Of a stretch of DNA of 5,896 nucleotides, positions 1 through 5,718 are shown one piece after another; within the stretch, counting starts at the first letter, position 1, and the number at the start of each line of letters is the position of its first letter. The DNA comes from Candidatus Poseidoniales archaeon (GTDB lineage Archaea > Thermoplasmatota > Poseidoniia > Poseidoniales > Thalassarchaeaceae). The stretch covers positions 1 through 5,896 of the forward strand of contig JAPKEY010000098.1 in the NCBI GenBank assembly GCA_028821815.1, in the 5' to 3' direction. The notes under the pieces are model-generated. The model made no database searches. It had not been told where the DNA came from and saw only the letters and a program-made list of their open reading frames with translations. Made by a program: the position numbers and the translations under genes.

Positions 1-571
1 CGCTCATCAGCAAATCATCTGTTGCGCTGCTTGTCGATGCGGCGGCGTCATCAGCAGTGTAGCTGTTACGGGTTGTCATCCCTAACCACCCTGGTTCAAA
101 GCCATTGGTCACGGACAATAATTCTGCGGAAGTGGCTCCATCATCATCGGTGGCGATGAAGGCAATTGTTGCGATTTGACCTTCATCCCAATCAGGGGAG
201 ATTGATGAAGCGTTGGTCCAGTGTATGGAAGGAATAGAAAGGTTGTCCACTGACTGGAAAGAATTCGACACATGATCAATTGTACCATCTAAATCAAAAT
301 CCCATCCCGAACTCACGATTGAGCCGTCCAAGTCGGCCACTGCCCGGTATACGATAACATTCCATGCTGTGAATCCGATTAATTCACCATTTGTAGAGTT
401 ATACAACGGAGTTCCACCAGTTGTATCAGATGGTCCGATTTCAATTAATGGCTCCATATTTGAGTTGTTATTCGATTGTCCATTGGTATCCGGGGCCGTG
501 TTTCCGAAGCATCCGGAGAGCACAATTACGAGGGCAAGCATCAGTGCGTAGACATTCTTCGCTGCTGTCAT
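1..571 (-). CDS. Secreted lipoprotein with a PKD-like domain (partial, C-terminus outside window)
   Basis: The minus-strand frame is open from the ATG at 571 to the window edge (190 codons, no stop). The N-terminus is a signal peptide: one Lys at residue 5, a hydrophobic run at about residues 8-18, then the lipobox L18-S19-G20-C21, so Cys21 is the expected lipidated residue and the protein should be anchored outside the cytoplasmic membrane. A low-complexity linker rich in Asn, Ser, Gly and Thr follows (about 22-60). Residues about 80-150 resemble a PKD/Ig-like fold: DLDGSIVSSGWDFD, then DLDGTID, and later ATDDDGATS, close to the family's WDF-DGT and VTDDDGAT signatures. The run of Asp also resembles calcium-binding loops. 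No SD is visible before the ATG, so the message may be leaderless or read through from the epimerase gene 44 bp upstream. The function is unknown; surface binding or adhesion is only a guess. Confidence 0.8.
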   Translation of the reverse strand, partial: MTAAKNVYALMLALVIVLSGCFGNTAPDTNGQSNNNSNMEPLIEIGPSDTTGGTPLYNSTNGELIGFTAWNVIVYRAVADLDGSIVSSGWDFDLDGTIDHVSNSFQSVDNLSIPSIHWTNASSISPDWDEGQIATIAFIATDDDGATSAELLSVTNGFEPGWLGMTTRNSYTADDAAASTSSATDDLLMS

Positions 572-615
572 AGTGTTGTTATGGGGCAAGCAGACGATAA
601 TCCCATCGCAGGATT

Positions 616-1533
616 TCATTTGGAATATTTCCGTTCTTTCAAATCGTTGTGATATTTCTGTCCGACTTCAGGACCCTTTTCAGCAATCCACTCTCGAAAA
701 GAAATAACACCGAGCGGTTCCTCATCTGACGCCATCAAGCCGCGCATCAGTCCGCGAATCTCAGCGCGGGTAATCACCAGATCTTTCAGGAATACACCCA
801 TCACTTTACCCGCCATCCAACCCAACAGAGGGGGTGTCGGTAAAATCAGTCTACGACGACCCATACTTTTTGCAATCAGCTTGATGAAATCCTTGTAGCG
901 GTATTTTTCCGGACCGGTAACATCTCGCGTCATATCCTCATTTCCAGCACCCAATTCAATGGCGACCCGGGCCACATCTCGCACGTGTACTGGTTGTATG
1001 GGATAATTGCCAAAGCCGAATACGCCGAACACAGGCATGTATCTCAACATCCAGGCGATGTTGTTGACCAGAATATTACGCCCACCTCCAAACAGAACGG
1101 TCGGACGGATGATGGCATGGGAAATTCCACACGTTCTGAGGTATTTTTCAGTCGCCACCTTGCCCAAAAAGTAAGACCAGCCGGGCGCTTCTTCGGGATT
1201 GGCCACACTGAAATGAACGACCCGTCGCACACCTGCTTCTTTGGCAGCCTCAAACAGTTTCTTGCAATTCTCAGTCGCGATATCATGCTCGAAATTTTTA
1301 CTCTGATGATTGTAGCGAACCCAATAGGTGTTGTACAACACATCTGCGCCGCGAAGGGATTCAACCAGTGTAGCCCGGTCGTCAAAATCGAGTGAGTGAA
1401 CTTCCACTTGGCCATCAAAAGGGTCATCACGACCAATCGCATTGGTCAAAGTACGAACTTTCACACCCTGTTCCAGAAGTTGATGGGCAATCCACCTCCC
1501 TGAGTATCCAAAGGCTCCTGTGACGACGTGCAT
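616..1533 (-). CDS. NAD(P)-binding atypical SDR, NDUFA9/NmrA-like epimerase-family protein
   Basis: This encodes a 305-residue Rossmann-fold protein. The dinucleotide-binding glycine motif G6-x-x-G9-x-x-G12 (GAFGYSG) follows directly after strand beta1. D49 (LDFDD) is placed to contact the adenine, and the family markers GVRRVVHFS (101-109), Y121-x-x-x-K125 (the SDR catalytic Tyr/Lys pair), RPTVLFG (143-149) and QPVHVRDVA (180-188) come in order. The arrangement matches atypical extended SDRs such as NDUFA9-like quinone-oxidoreductase-associated proteins and NmrA-type sugar-nucleotide epimerase homologues; the substrate cannot be read from the sequence. A GTG at 1560 would add nine residues, but I prefer the ATG at 1533: beta1 starts there and purine-rich GGAGGG and GGGGAG lie just upstream. 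The gene begins 44 bp after the tRNA-Thr CCA end and may share its transcript. The C-terminal part after residue 230 is basic and less typical. Confidence 0.9.
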   Translation of the reverse strand: MHVVTGAFGYSGRWIAHQLLEQGVKVRTLTNAIGRDDPFDGQVEVHSLDFDDRATLVESLRGADVLYNTYWVRYNHQSKNFEHDIATENCKKLFEAAKEAGVRRVVHFSVANPEEAPGWSYFLGKVATEKYLRTCGISHAIIRPTVLFGGGRNILVNNIAWMLRYMPVFGVFGFGNYPIQPVHVRDVARVAIELGAGNEDMTRDVTGPEKYRYKDFIKLIAKSMGRRRLILPTPPLLGWMAGKVMGVFLKDLVITRAEIRGLMRGLMASDEEPLGVISFREWIAEKGPEVGQKYHNDLKERKYSK

Positions 1534-1536
1534 AGG

Positions 1537-1551
1537 CTCCCCATGCCCTCC
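1537..1551 (-). promoter_or_regulatory. Ribosome binding region of the SDR gene (decides the start)
   Basis: On the minus strand GGAGGG (1551-1546) lies 12 nt and GGGGAG (1542-1537) lies 3 nt before the ATG at 1533. Both fall inside the nine codons gained if the GTG at 1560 were used, which favours the ATG. The flanks GGCTC (1558-1554) and GAGCC (1539-1535) are complementary and could enclose GGAGGG in a 14-nt loop; this is weak. Confidence 0.45.
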
Positions 1552-1577
1552 TAGAGCCACTGCTCAATAATGTTGAT

Positions 1578-1653
1578 TGGAGCCAACAGAGAGATTCGAA
1601 CTCTCGGCCTGCTGATTACAAATCAGCTGCTCTACCAGCTAAGCTATGTTGGC
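1578..1653 (-). tRNA. tRNA-Thr (anticodon UGU), CCA encoded
   Basis: The minus strand from 1653 to 1581 folds as a complete intron-less 73-nt cloverleaf. The acceptor arms are GCCAACA and TGTTGGC. The D arm has GCTT pairing to GGAGC-side bases through T-A and T-G pairs around an AGCTGGTAG loop region. The anticodon stem is GCTGA/TCAGC with loop TTTGTAA, giving anticodon TGT (1620-1618), which reads ACA and other ACN threonine codons. The variable loop has five bases, and the T arm is GAGAG-TTCGAAT-CTCTC. The discriminator is U73, common for tRNA-Thr outside the enterobacterial type. CCA (1580-1578) is encoded in the gene. It is transcribed divergently from folD and lies directly upstream of the SDR gene on the same strand. 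Confidence 0.97.
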
Positions 1654-1660
1654 GCTGTAC

Positions 1661-1692
1661 CGGCGACCCATCTTCCCTTCTTGAAGTCGCCG
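1661..1692. repeat. Inverted repeat in the tRNA-Thr/folD divergent spacer
   Basis: The arms cggcgac (1661-1667) and gtcgccg (1686-1692) are perfect 7-bp complements separated by 18 bp. The element starts 8 bp upstream of the tRNA 5' end and ends 34 bp before the folD ATG, in the only spacer (73 bp) where both divergent promoters could lie. It could be an operator, a hairpin in the pre-tRNA leader, or chance. I see no clear TATA box or -10/-35 pair in this spacer. Confidence 0.4.
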
Positions 1693-1726
1693 AAGGCTCA
1701 AGTGCGGGATACGCCCCCCCGCGGCC

Positions 1727-2587
1727 ATGGGCGCGATGCGAATTGATGGCAATGCATGTGGCGCTGCTGTCGAAGCCTCATTGGCTGAGCGCATTGCCTC
1801 TTTGCCTTCACCACCACACTTGGCGGTCGTCATCGTTGGGAATGATCCCGCCTCCCATGTCTATGTCGGTGCCAAAGAGCGCGCGTGCGCGAGGTTGGGC
1901 ATCCGCAGTACGCGAATTGACATCGATGCGAATGCAGACTATTCTGAGGTCACCTCCACAGTTGAACGTCTCAACGCAGACCCTGATGTGAATGGAATTC
2001 TTGTTCAATCCCCACTTCCATCAGGCATGGATGAAATTGCCATCACCGATCTCATCGATCCCGTGAAAGATGTCGATGGATTTCACGCCCAAAATCTTGG
2101 ACGTTTGGTTCAAGGCGATTCCAGCGGTCTTCTCCCGTGCACACCCGCGGGCGTGATGCGCATGTTGGAATGGGCTGGTGTCGATTTGAGCGGCAAGCGT
2201 GCCGTGGTCATTGGACGTAGCCGAATCGTCGGTATGCCACAATCGCTGTTACTGGCTCAGAAGGGTGCAGATGCCACGGTTACAATCGCCCACTCGCGTA
2301 CTGCAGACATGGCCTCCCTGTGCCGTGAAGCAGATGTGATTATCGCCGCGGTGGGTCGTTCCGAAATGGTCACCGCAGATTGGATCAAACCTGGTGCGAC
2401 CGTGATTGATGTCGGTGTCAACCGTGTAAATGATGATTCAGAAAAGGGTTACCGGTTGACCGGTGATGTTCACCCTGATGTTGGAAATGTTGCGGGTGCG
2501 CTTTCTCCCGTGCCTGGTGGCGTTGGCCCGATGACCATTGCCATGCTAATGTCAAATACAGTGCGAGCCACTGAGATGCAACAGTGA
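1727..2587 (+). CDS. folD: Bifunctional methylene-THF dehydrogenase / methenyl-THF cyclohydrolase FolD
   Basis: FolD oxidises 5,10-methylene-tetrahydrofolate to 5,10-methenyl-THF, usually with NADP, and hydrolyses it to 10-formyl-THF in the cytoplasm, feeding purine and formyl-methionine synthesis. The 286 residues match the usual length (about 285-290). Motifs in order are the catalytic Y46-x-x-x-K50 in SHVYVGAKERA, GILVQSPLP (90-98), KDVDGFH (114-120), PCTPAGV (137-143), the cofactor loop GRSRIVGMP (163-171), HSRT (189-192), DVGVNR (228-233), TGDVHPDV (245-252) and PVPGGVGPMT (261-270). In the cofactor loop R166 and M170 replace the common bacterial Asn and Lys/Arg; eukaryotic FolD-type enzymes also vary there. 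The next in-frame Met is residue 4 (1736). Neither start has an SD; a C7 tract ends 6 bp before the ATG, so a leaderless message is possible. The 3' end faces the SUF operon with 2 bp between stops. Confidence 0.97.
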   Translation: MGAMRIDGNACGAAVEASLAERIASLPSPPHLAVVIVGNDPASHVYVGAKERACARLGIRSTRIDIDANADYSEVTSTVERLNADPDVNGILVQSPLPSGMDEIAITDLIDPVKDVDGFHAQNLGRLVQGDSSGLLPCTPAGVMRMLEWAGVDLSGKRAVVIGRSRIVGMPQSLLLAQKGADATVTIAHSRTADMASLCREADVIIAAVGRSEMVTADWIKPGATVIDVGVNRVNDDSEKGYRLTGDVHPDVGNVAGALSPVPGGVGPMTIAMLMSNTVRATEMQQ

Positions 2588-2589
2588 GT

Positions 2590-2895
2590 CTAGAACAGAC
2601 CCATGTCCATGAGTGCATCTTCGCTGGCGTGTTTTCGAGGATCCCACCGTGGTGACCATACTAGATTGATATGGACACTTTCCACGCCTTCTGCGGTGAG
2701 TGCCGCGCGATGTGCAGCGGCCATGATTTCAGGCGCAACCGGGCAACCAGGGCTTGTAAGCGTCATATCAACTTCAATATGGGTGCCCTCAAATCTGACA
2801 TCATAAATCAAGCCCAATTCAACGATACTAATCTCTAGTTCAGGGTCATCTACAATTTGCAGCGCATCCAAAACCGTCTGTTTGTCACTCATCAT
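2590..2895 (-). CDS. sufT: MIP18/DUF59-family Fe-S assembly protein (SufT/PaaD-like)
   Basis: This 101-residue protein covers a single MIP18 (DUF59) domain of typical size. Family marks in order are DDPEL (16-20), IVELGLIYDV (24-33), MTLTSPGCP (44-52) with the reactive Cys C51, the hydrophobic strand VHINLVWSP (74-82), and W84-D85-P86. Members act in maturation or transfer of Fe-S clusters; the short form without extra domains is often encoded in SUF operons and called SufT. As the last gene of the operon it follows sufE, and its ATG at 2895 overlaps the sufE TGA in ATGA, so translation is probably coupled. A second Met codon at 2892 has slightly better spacing (7 versus 4 nt) from GGGGA (2904-2900). 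The symbol follows context and family; PaaD-type ring-hydroxylase assembly is unlikely because no paa genes are near. Confidence 0.9.
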   Translation of the reverse strand: MMSDKQTVLDALQIVDDPELEISIVELGLIYDVRFEGTHIEVDMTLTSPGCPVAPEIMAAAHRAALTAEGVESVHINLVWSPRWDPRKHASEDALMDMGLF

Positions 2896-3311
2896 ACATT
2901 CCCCGCTAACGAACGTGCCTCGCCTTGGACCCGTTTGAACATATTGAGGAACCCGTTTGAACGACTGGGGGTCAGGGAGGCCTTGAGTCCCATCTCATCA
3001 ACAAAGGTCGGCTCTATTTCTGCAACTTCTTGTGGCGGACGGCCATTGACCGCCAAGCAAGTGATTGCCATCAGCCCCTGAACGATTTGAGCATCTGCCC
3101 CACCTCGCATGTAGAATAGTCCGTCTTCGAGGTGACATAATACGTGAGCTTGCGATTGGCAGCCATGAATCCTGTTGTCATCATTCCATTCATCGATGGG
3201 CAACTGATTGACCTCTGAAGCCCATTCAAACAGCATTTCATACCGCTCCATCGGATCAAAGACATCAGAAAATTCGTCGATTGCCACTTGCAAGGCTTGC
3301 GGCCATGTCAT
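2892..3311 (-). CDS. sufE: Cysteine desulfuration protein SufE
   Basis: SufE takes the persulfide sulfur from SufS and stimulates its activity, passing the sulfur to the SufB scaffold. From the ATG at 3311 the protein has 139 residues, normal for the family (E. coli about 138). The acceptor cysteine is C51 in HGCQSQAHV, the same position as E. coli Cys51. Other conserved parts are DPMERYEMLFEW (19-30), FYMRGGADAQIVQGL (66-80), NGRPPQEV (89-96) and the C-terminal LTPSRSNGFLNMFKRVQ (113-129). A longer frame reaches 3431, but that would overlap sufS by 116 bp and add 40 residues without SufE similarity, so I chose 3311. GGTGA (3320-3316), which includes the sufS stop codon, is its SD. The gene lies 4 bp after sufS and overlaps the DUF59 start, so the three form a coupled unit. 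Confidence 0.96.
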   Translation of the reverse strand: MTWPQALQVAIDEFSDVFDPMERYEMLFEWASEVNQLPIDEWNDDNRIHGCQSQAHVLCHLEDGLFYMRGGADAQIVQGLMAITCLAVNGRPPQEVAEIEPTFVDEMGLKASLTPSRSNGFLNMFKRVQGEARSLAGNV

Positions 3312-3315
3312 ATTC

Positions 3316-3320
3316 TCACC
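3316..3320 (-). promoter_or_regulatory. sufE ribosome binding site overlapping the sufS stop codon
   Basis: GGTGA on the minus strand (3320-3316) ends 4 nt before the sufE ATG at 3311, and its TGA is the sufS stop. Termination and re-initiation are therefore adjacent, which fits translational coupling of SufS and its partner SufE and fixes the sufE start. Confidence 0.65.
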
Positions 3321-4545
3321 CACCAAATTTATCGACAATATACCGAAGATGTCCGATAAATGCAACCGCTTCCGCCTTTGTGTTGTAAAGATAGAATGAG
3401 ACGCGATTGGTGCTGGTGACGCCATAGGCATTCAGCAAAGGTTGTGCACAGTGGTGCCCGGTTCGCATGGCAAAGCCACCAGCATCCATGAATCTAGCCA
3501 AATCCTCAGCATGGATGGAGTCGTGCAAAAATGAGACGACACCACTGCCACCTGGAATCGAATGGTCGCCATAGACCGTGATACCTTGGACTGATTTCAA
3601 TTCAGATGCAGTGTACATTGCCAACCCTCGAATATGGGAATGTACCTCTTCCATATCGAAGTTTGAAAGATATTCAACCGCAGCAGCGAATCCAATGGTT
3701 TCAGCGATCTTTGGCGTCCCGGCTTCGAATTTTTGCGGTCCACTGGCGAAGGTTGATTTTTCCATCGTGACGGTTTCAATCATGTCACCTCCTGACATGA
3801 ATGGTTCCATCTCTTCGATACATTCCGTGGTGGCCAACAGGCATCCAATTCCAGTAGGGCCACACATTTTGTGGCCACTGATGGCGACAAAATCGGCACC
3901 CATTGTGGTGAAATCAAGTCGTTCATGTGGGGCAGCCTGAGCTGCATCAATCAGAACCTTGGCACCACAGTGATGCGATTGGGTGATGATTTCTGCAACA
4001 GGATTGGCCACACCCAGTACATTTGAGGTGTGGACTACACAAACCAATCGTGAACCCGGAAGAGATGCTGCGAAAATATCCATGTCAAGTGTATCGTTTT
4101 CCGTGTCGATGGGCACGACGCGAATCTCGATTCCCTTCTCTTCAGCCAACAATTGCCAAGGTACGATGTCCGCATGATGTTCCATCTCAGTGATGACGAC
4201 AGCATCTCCGGGATTGAGATTTGAACGCGCCCAACCCCAAGCAACCAAATTGATCGCTTCGGTGGTACCACTGGTGAAAATCAGATTATCCCTAGTGGTG
4301 CCAAACCAAGCAGCCAAAGTGTCACGGGAAGCCTCATATTGTTCGGTTGCTTCTGCTGCTAAAGTGTGGACTGCGCGGTGAACATTAGCATTTGAGTGCT
4401 CGTAATAATGAGTCATCGCATTGATGACCGATTGCGGTTTTTGGGTGGTGGCCGCATTGTCGAGATAGACCAGGTCCTTACCGCCTGACACCTTTCGAGA
4501 CAGGATTGGGAAGTCAGCACGAATCGCATCAAGGTCTAGTGACAT
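3316..4545 (-). CDS. sufS: Group II (SufS-type) cysteine desulfurase, PLP-dependent
   Basis: SufS converts L-cysteine to L-alanine and leaves the sulfur as a persulfide on its active Cys, the sulfur source for SUF cluster assembly. The 409 residues match the class V aminotransferase-fold family. Visible residues: YLDNAATTQKP (27-37), the PLP-stacking His in EMEHHAD (H123), D200 and Q203 in LIDAAQAAPH, the Schiff-base lysine K226 in SGHKMCGPTGIG, and FEAGTP (273-278). The catalytic C366 lies in RTGHHCAQP, with R361 before it and R381 after it. H123, D200, Q203 and K226 have the same numbers as in E. coli SufS, and the short RTGHHCAQP loop marks group II, not IscS/NifS. The ATG at 4545 has GGGGA 6 nt upstream. 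A 60-bp gap with paired repeats separates it from sufD; sufE follows after 4 bp. Confidence 0.97.
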   Translation of the reverse strand: MSLDLDAIRADFPILSRKVSGGKDLVYLDNAATTQKPQSVINAMTHYYEHSNANVHRAVHTLAAEATEQYEASRDTLAAWFGTTRDNLIFTSGTTEAINLVAWGWARSNLNPGDAVVITEMEHHADIVPWQLLAEEKGIEIRVVPIDTENDTLDMDIFAASLPGSRLVCVVHTSNVLGVANPVAEIITQSHHCGAKVLIDAAQAAPHERLDFTTMGADFVAISGHKMCGPTGIGCLLATTECIEEMEPFMSGGDMIETVTMEKSTFASGPQKFEAGTPKIAETIGFAAAVEYLSNFDMEEVHSHIRGLAMYTASELKSVQGITVYGDHSIPGGSGVVSFLHDSIHAEDLARFMDAGGFAMRTGHHCAQPLLNAYGVTSTNRVSFYLYNTKAEAVAFIGHLRYIVDKFGG

Positions 4546-4579
4546 GTGACTTCCCCGGTCCTACGGACCGGCCGGTCCG
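4546..4579 (-). promoter_or_regulatory. sufS leader: three complementary GC-rich arms plus SD
   Basis: In the sense of the suf transcript the leader carries arm 1 CGGACCGG (4579-4572), arm 2 CCGGTCCG (4571-4564) and arm 3 GGACCGG (4561-4555), then SD GGGGA (4556-4552) and, 6 nt later, the sufS ATG. Arms 1 and 2 form a perfect 16-bp palindrome (hairpin of 6 bp with a GGCC loop). Arms 2 and 3 form a 7-bp hairpin with a 3-nt loop that shares two G with the SD. The two folds exclude each other. The pairing is seen; a regulatory role (translation control of sufS, protein-binding operator, or mRNA processing/stability element) is inferred. Confidence 0.5.
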
Positions 4580-4605
4580 ATATGAAGGCACGTTTGAGAT
4601 TGCAT

Positions 4606-5703
4606 TCACAAATCTGCGGACAAATCACGGGTCAAGATATTTACCAGGTGTTCATGAACAGCCTCACTGCCCATATCGGTCAAGGTTGCATTCAGGAAAG
4701 CAGCCACGAGCATATCTCTTGCTTCCCCTTCACTGAATCCACGCGTTTTGAGATAGAACATCTGGTCGTCATCGACGGGCCCATTCGCTGTACCGTGGCC
4801 ACATCCGACGACATCATTCTCACTGACTTCTAATTCGGGGATACTATCAGCTTCCGCATCCTTGCTCAATAATAGATTGTGGAATGCTTGAGCAGCATCA
4901 GCACCTTTGGCACCTGCTTCGATTCGAAGCATCCCGGTTCCGATGGTACGTGATTTCCCTGCACAGGCACTGTGCCAATCCAATCGACTGTGTGTTTGGG
5001 GTTCGAGATGTAGAATCTCAATGTGGTGATCGTTGTGCATCCCATCCAAGGATAGAATGCTACCATTGACCTTGAGGGATGCACCTACTTGGTCCATTGT
5101 GTAGCGCAAATCGGCCTTGCACCGGGTTGCACCCGAGCCAACCGATCCGCATCGAACTTGTGCATCTCGACCCAGATGAATTCCATCGGTTCGCAAGAGT
5201 CTGCCTTCACCCATGTGATTGATGACAATATCATTGACATTACAACCATCACCATAGATGCCTTGACGCAGAATACCAGCCCAGTCAGCCTTCCCGTGGA
5301 TTCGGGTAATGAGTTCAAATTCTGCAAGTTCGCCAATATCTAGAAGCAAATGCAAGGCTGCAATTTCACCTTGGCAATCAATATCGAGTAAAATCGGTTG
5401 ACTTGGTTTGGCCTTTCGAGCCACACGCAGAACAACGGCATTTCCAGCAGAAAGTGCTTCGATAAATTGTGTACTAACGTCCTCTTTTCCATTGATGCAC
5501 AATCGCTCCAAATCTTCGGCGGTGGCGACTTCAAGGGATACACCTCCTGGTTCAGTTGATCCATCTAGGGATTGTAAATCAATGACCGCTCCTTGTGCGC
5601 TGGGTACCTCTGAAACTTTACCGCTAGGATGGATTCTATGCCACGGTGTGTAACGCCACAAATGATCCGCACGGTCGGGTACGTCAAGTTCCGAATAAGC
5701 CAT
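4606..5703 (-). CDS. sufD: Fe-S cluster scaffold subunit SufD
   Basis: SufD pairs with SufB and the ATPase SufC in the SufBC2D scaffold, where it helps iron entry and cluster formation. The 365 residues are somewhat short for the family (E. coli about 423), with a brief N-terminal region holding the LWRYTPW motif (15-21) usual near SufD N-termini. The middle is the right-handed beta-helix core. The C-terminal signature is clear: GAKGADAAQAFHNLLLS (264-280), IPELEVSENDVVGCGHGTANG (from 288), DDDQMFYLKTRGFSEGEARDMLVAAFL (from 311). C301 and H303 (CGHG, usually CSHG) align with E. coli SufD Cys358 and His360, the latter a functional residue at the SufB-SufD interface. I call SufD, not a second SufB, because a SufB C-terminus lies immediately upstream and the N-terminus is SufD-like. 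The ATG at 5703 has GAGGT 7 nt upstream. Confidence 0.95.
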   Translation of the reverse strand: MAYSELDVPDRADHLWRYTPWHRIHPSGKVSEVPSAQGAVIDLQSLDGSTEPGGVSLEVATAEDLERLCINGKEDVSTQFIEALSAGNAVVLRVARKAKPSQPILLDIDCQGEIAALHLLLDIGELAEFELITRIHGKADWAGILRQGIYGDGCNVNDIVINHMGEGRLLRTDGIHLGRDAQVRCGSVGSGATRCKADLRYTMDQVGASLKVNGSILSLDGMHNDHHIEILHLEPQTHSRLDWHSACAGKSRTIGTGMLRIEAGAKGADAAQAFHNLLLSKDAEADSIPELEVSENDVVGCGHGTANGPVDDDQMFYLKTRGFSEGEARDMLVAAFLNATLTDMGSEAVHEHLVNILTRDLSADL

Positions 5704-5710
5704 GTAAGCA

Positions 5711-5715
5711 ACCTC
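5711..5715 (-). promoter_or_regulatory. sufD ribosome binding site
   Basis: GAGGT on the minus strand (5715-5711) lies 7 nt before the sufD ATG and wholly within the 15-bp sufB-sufD spacer. It supports the start at 5703 and shows that this genome uses SD-type initiation inside operons. Confidence 0.7.
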
Positions 5716-5718
5716 TAA

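Noticed and set aside
369..551. Plus-strand 60-codon frame opposite the lipoprotein
   Set aside because: It is antisense to the signal peptide and PKD-like coding frame, with no SD or similarity; the minus-strand reading is far better.
985..1442. Open frames of about 130 codons on both strands within the SDR gene
   Set aside because: They lie wholly inside a gene with clear family motifs, and their translations show no recognisable domain or favourable start; they are frame shadows.
1534..1560. GTG start at 1560 for the SDR gene
   Set aside because: The nine added codons contain the purine-rich SD region, and the Rossmann fold begins directly at the ATG at 1533.
1714..1720. C7 tract just before folD as a phase-variation tract
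   Set aside because: It lies outside the coding frame and is only seven bases long; without length variants or a promoter at that point there is no support for phase variation.
2929..2962. Direct repeat acccgtttgaac (2929-2940 and 2951-2962) inside sufE
   Set aside because: The two 12-bp copies are read in different frames and each encodes conserved SufE residues (SNGF and FKRV), so chance similarity explains them; there are no further copies to suggest an array.
3312..3431. Forty-residue N-terminal extension of SufE up to an ATG at 3431
   Set aside because: It would overlap the end of sufS by 116 bp, has no SufE-like residues, and the ATG at 3311 has a good SD and gives the normal family length with the acceptor Cys at position 51.
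4546..4833. Plus-strand frames of 76 and 95 codons across the sufD-sufS spacer
   Set aside because: They are antisense to the conserved SufD C-terminus, and their products resemble no family.
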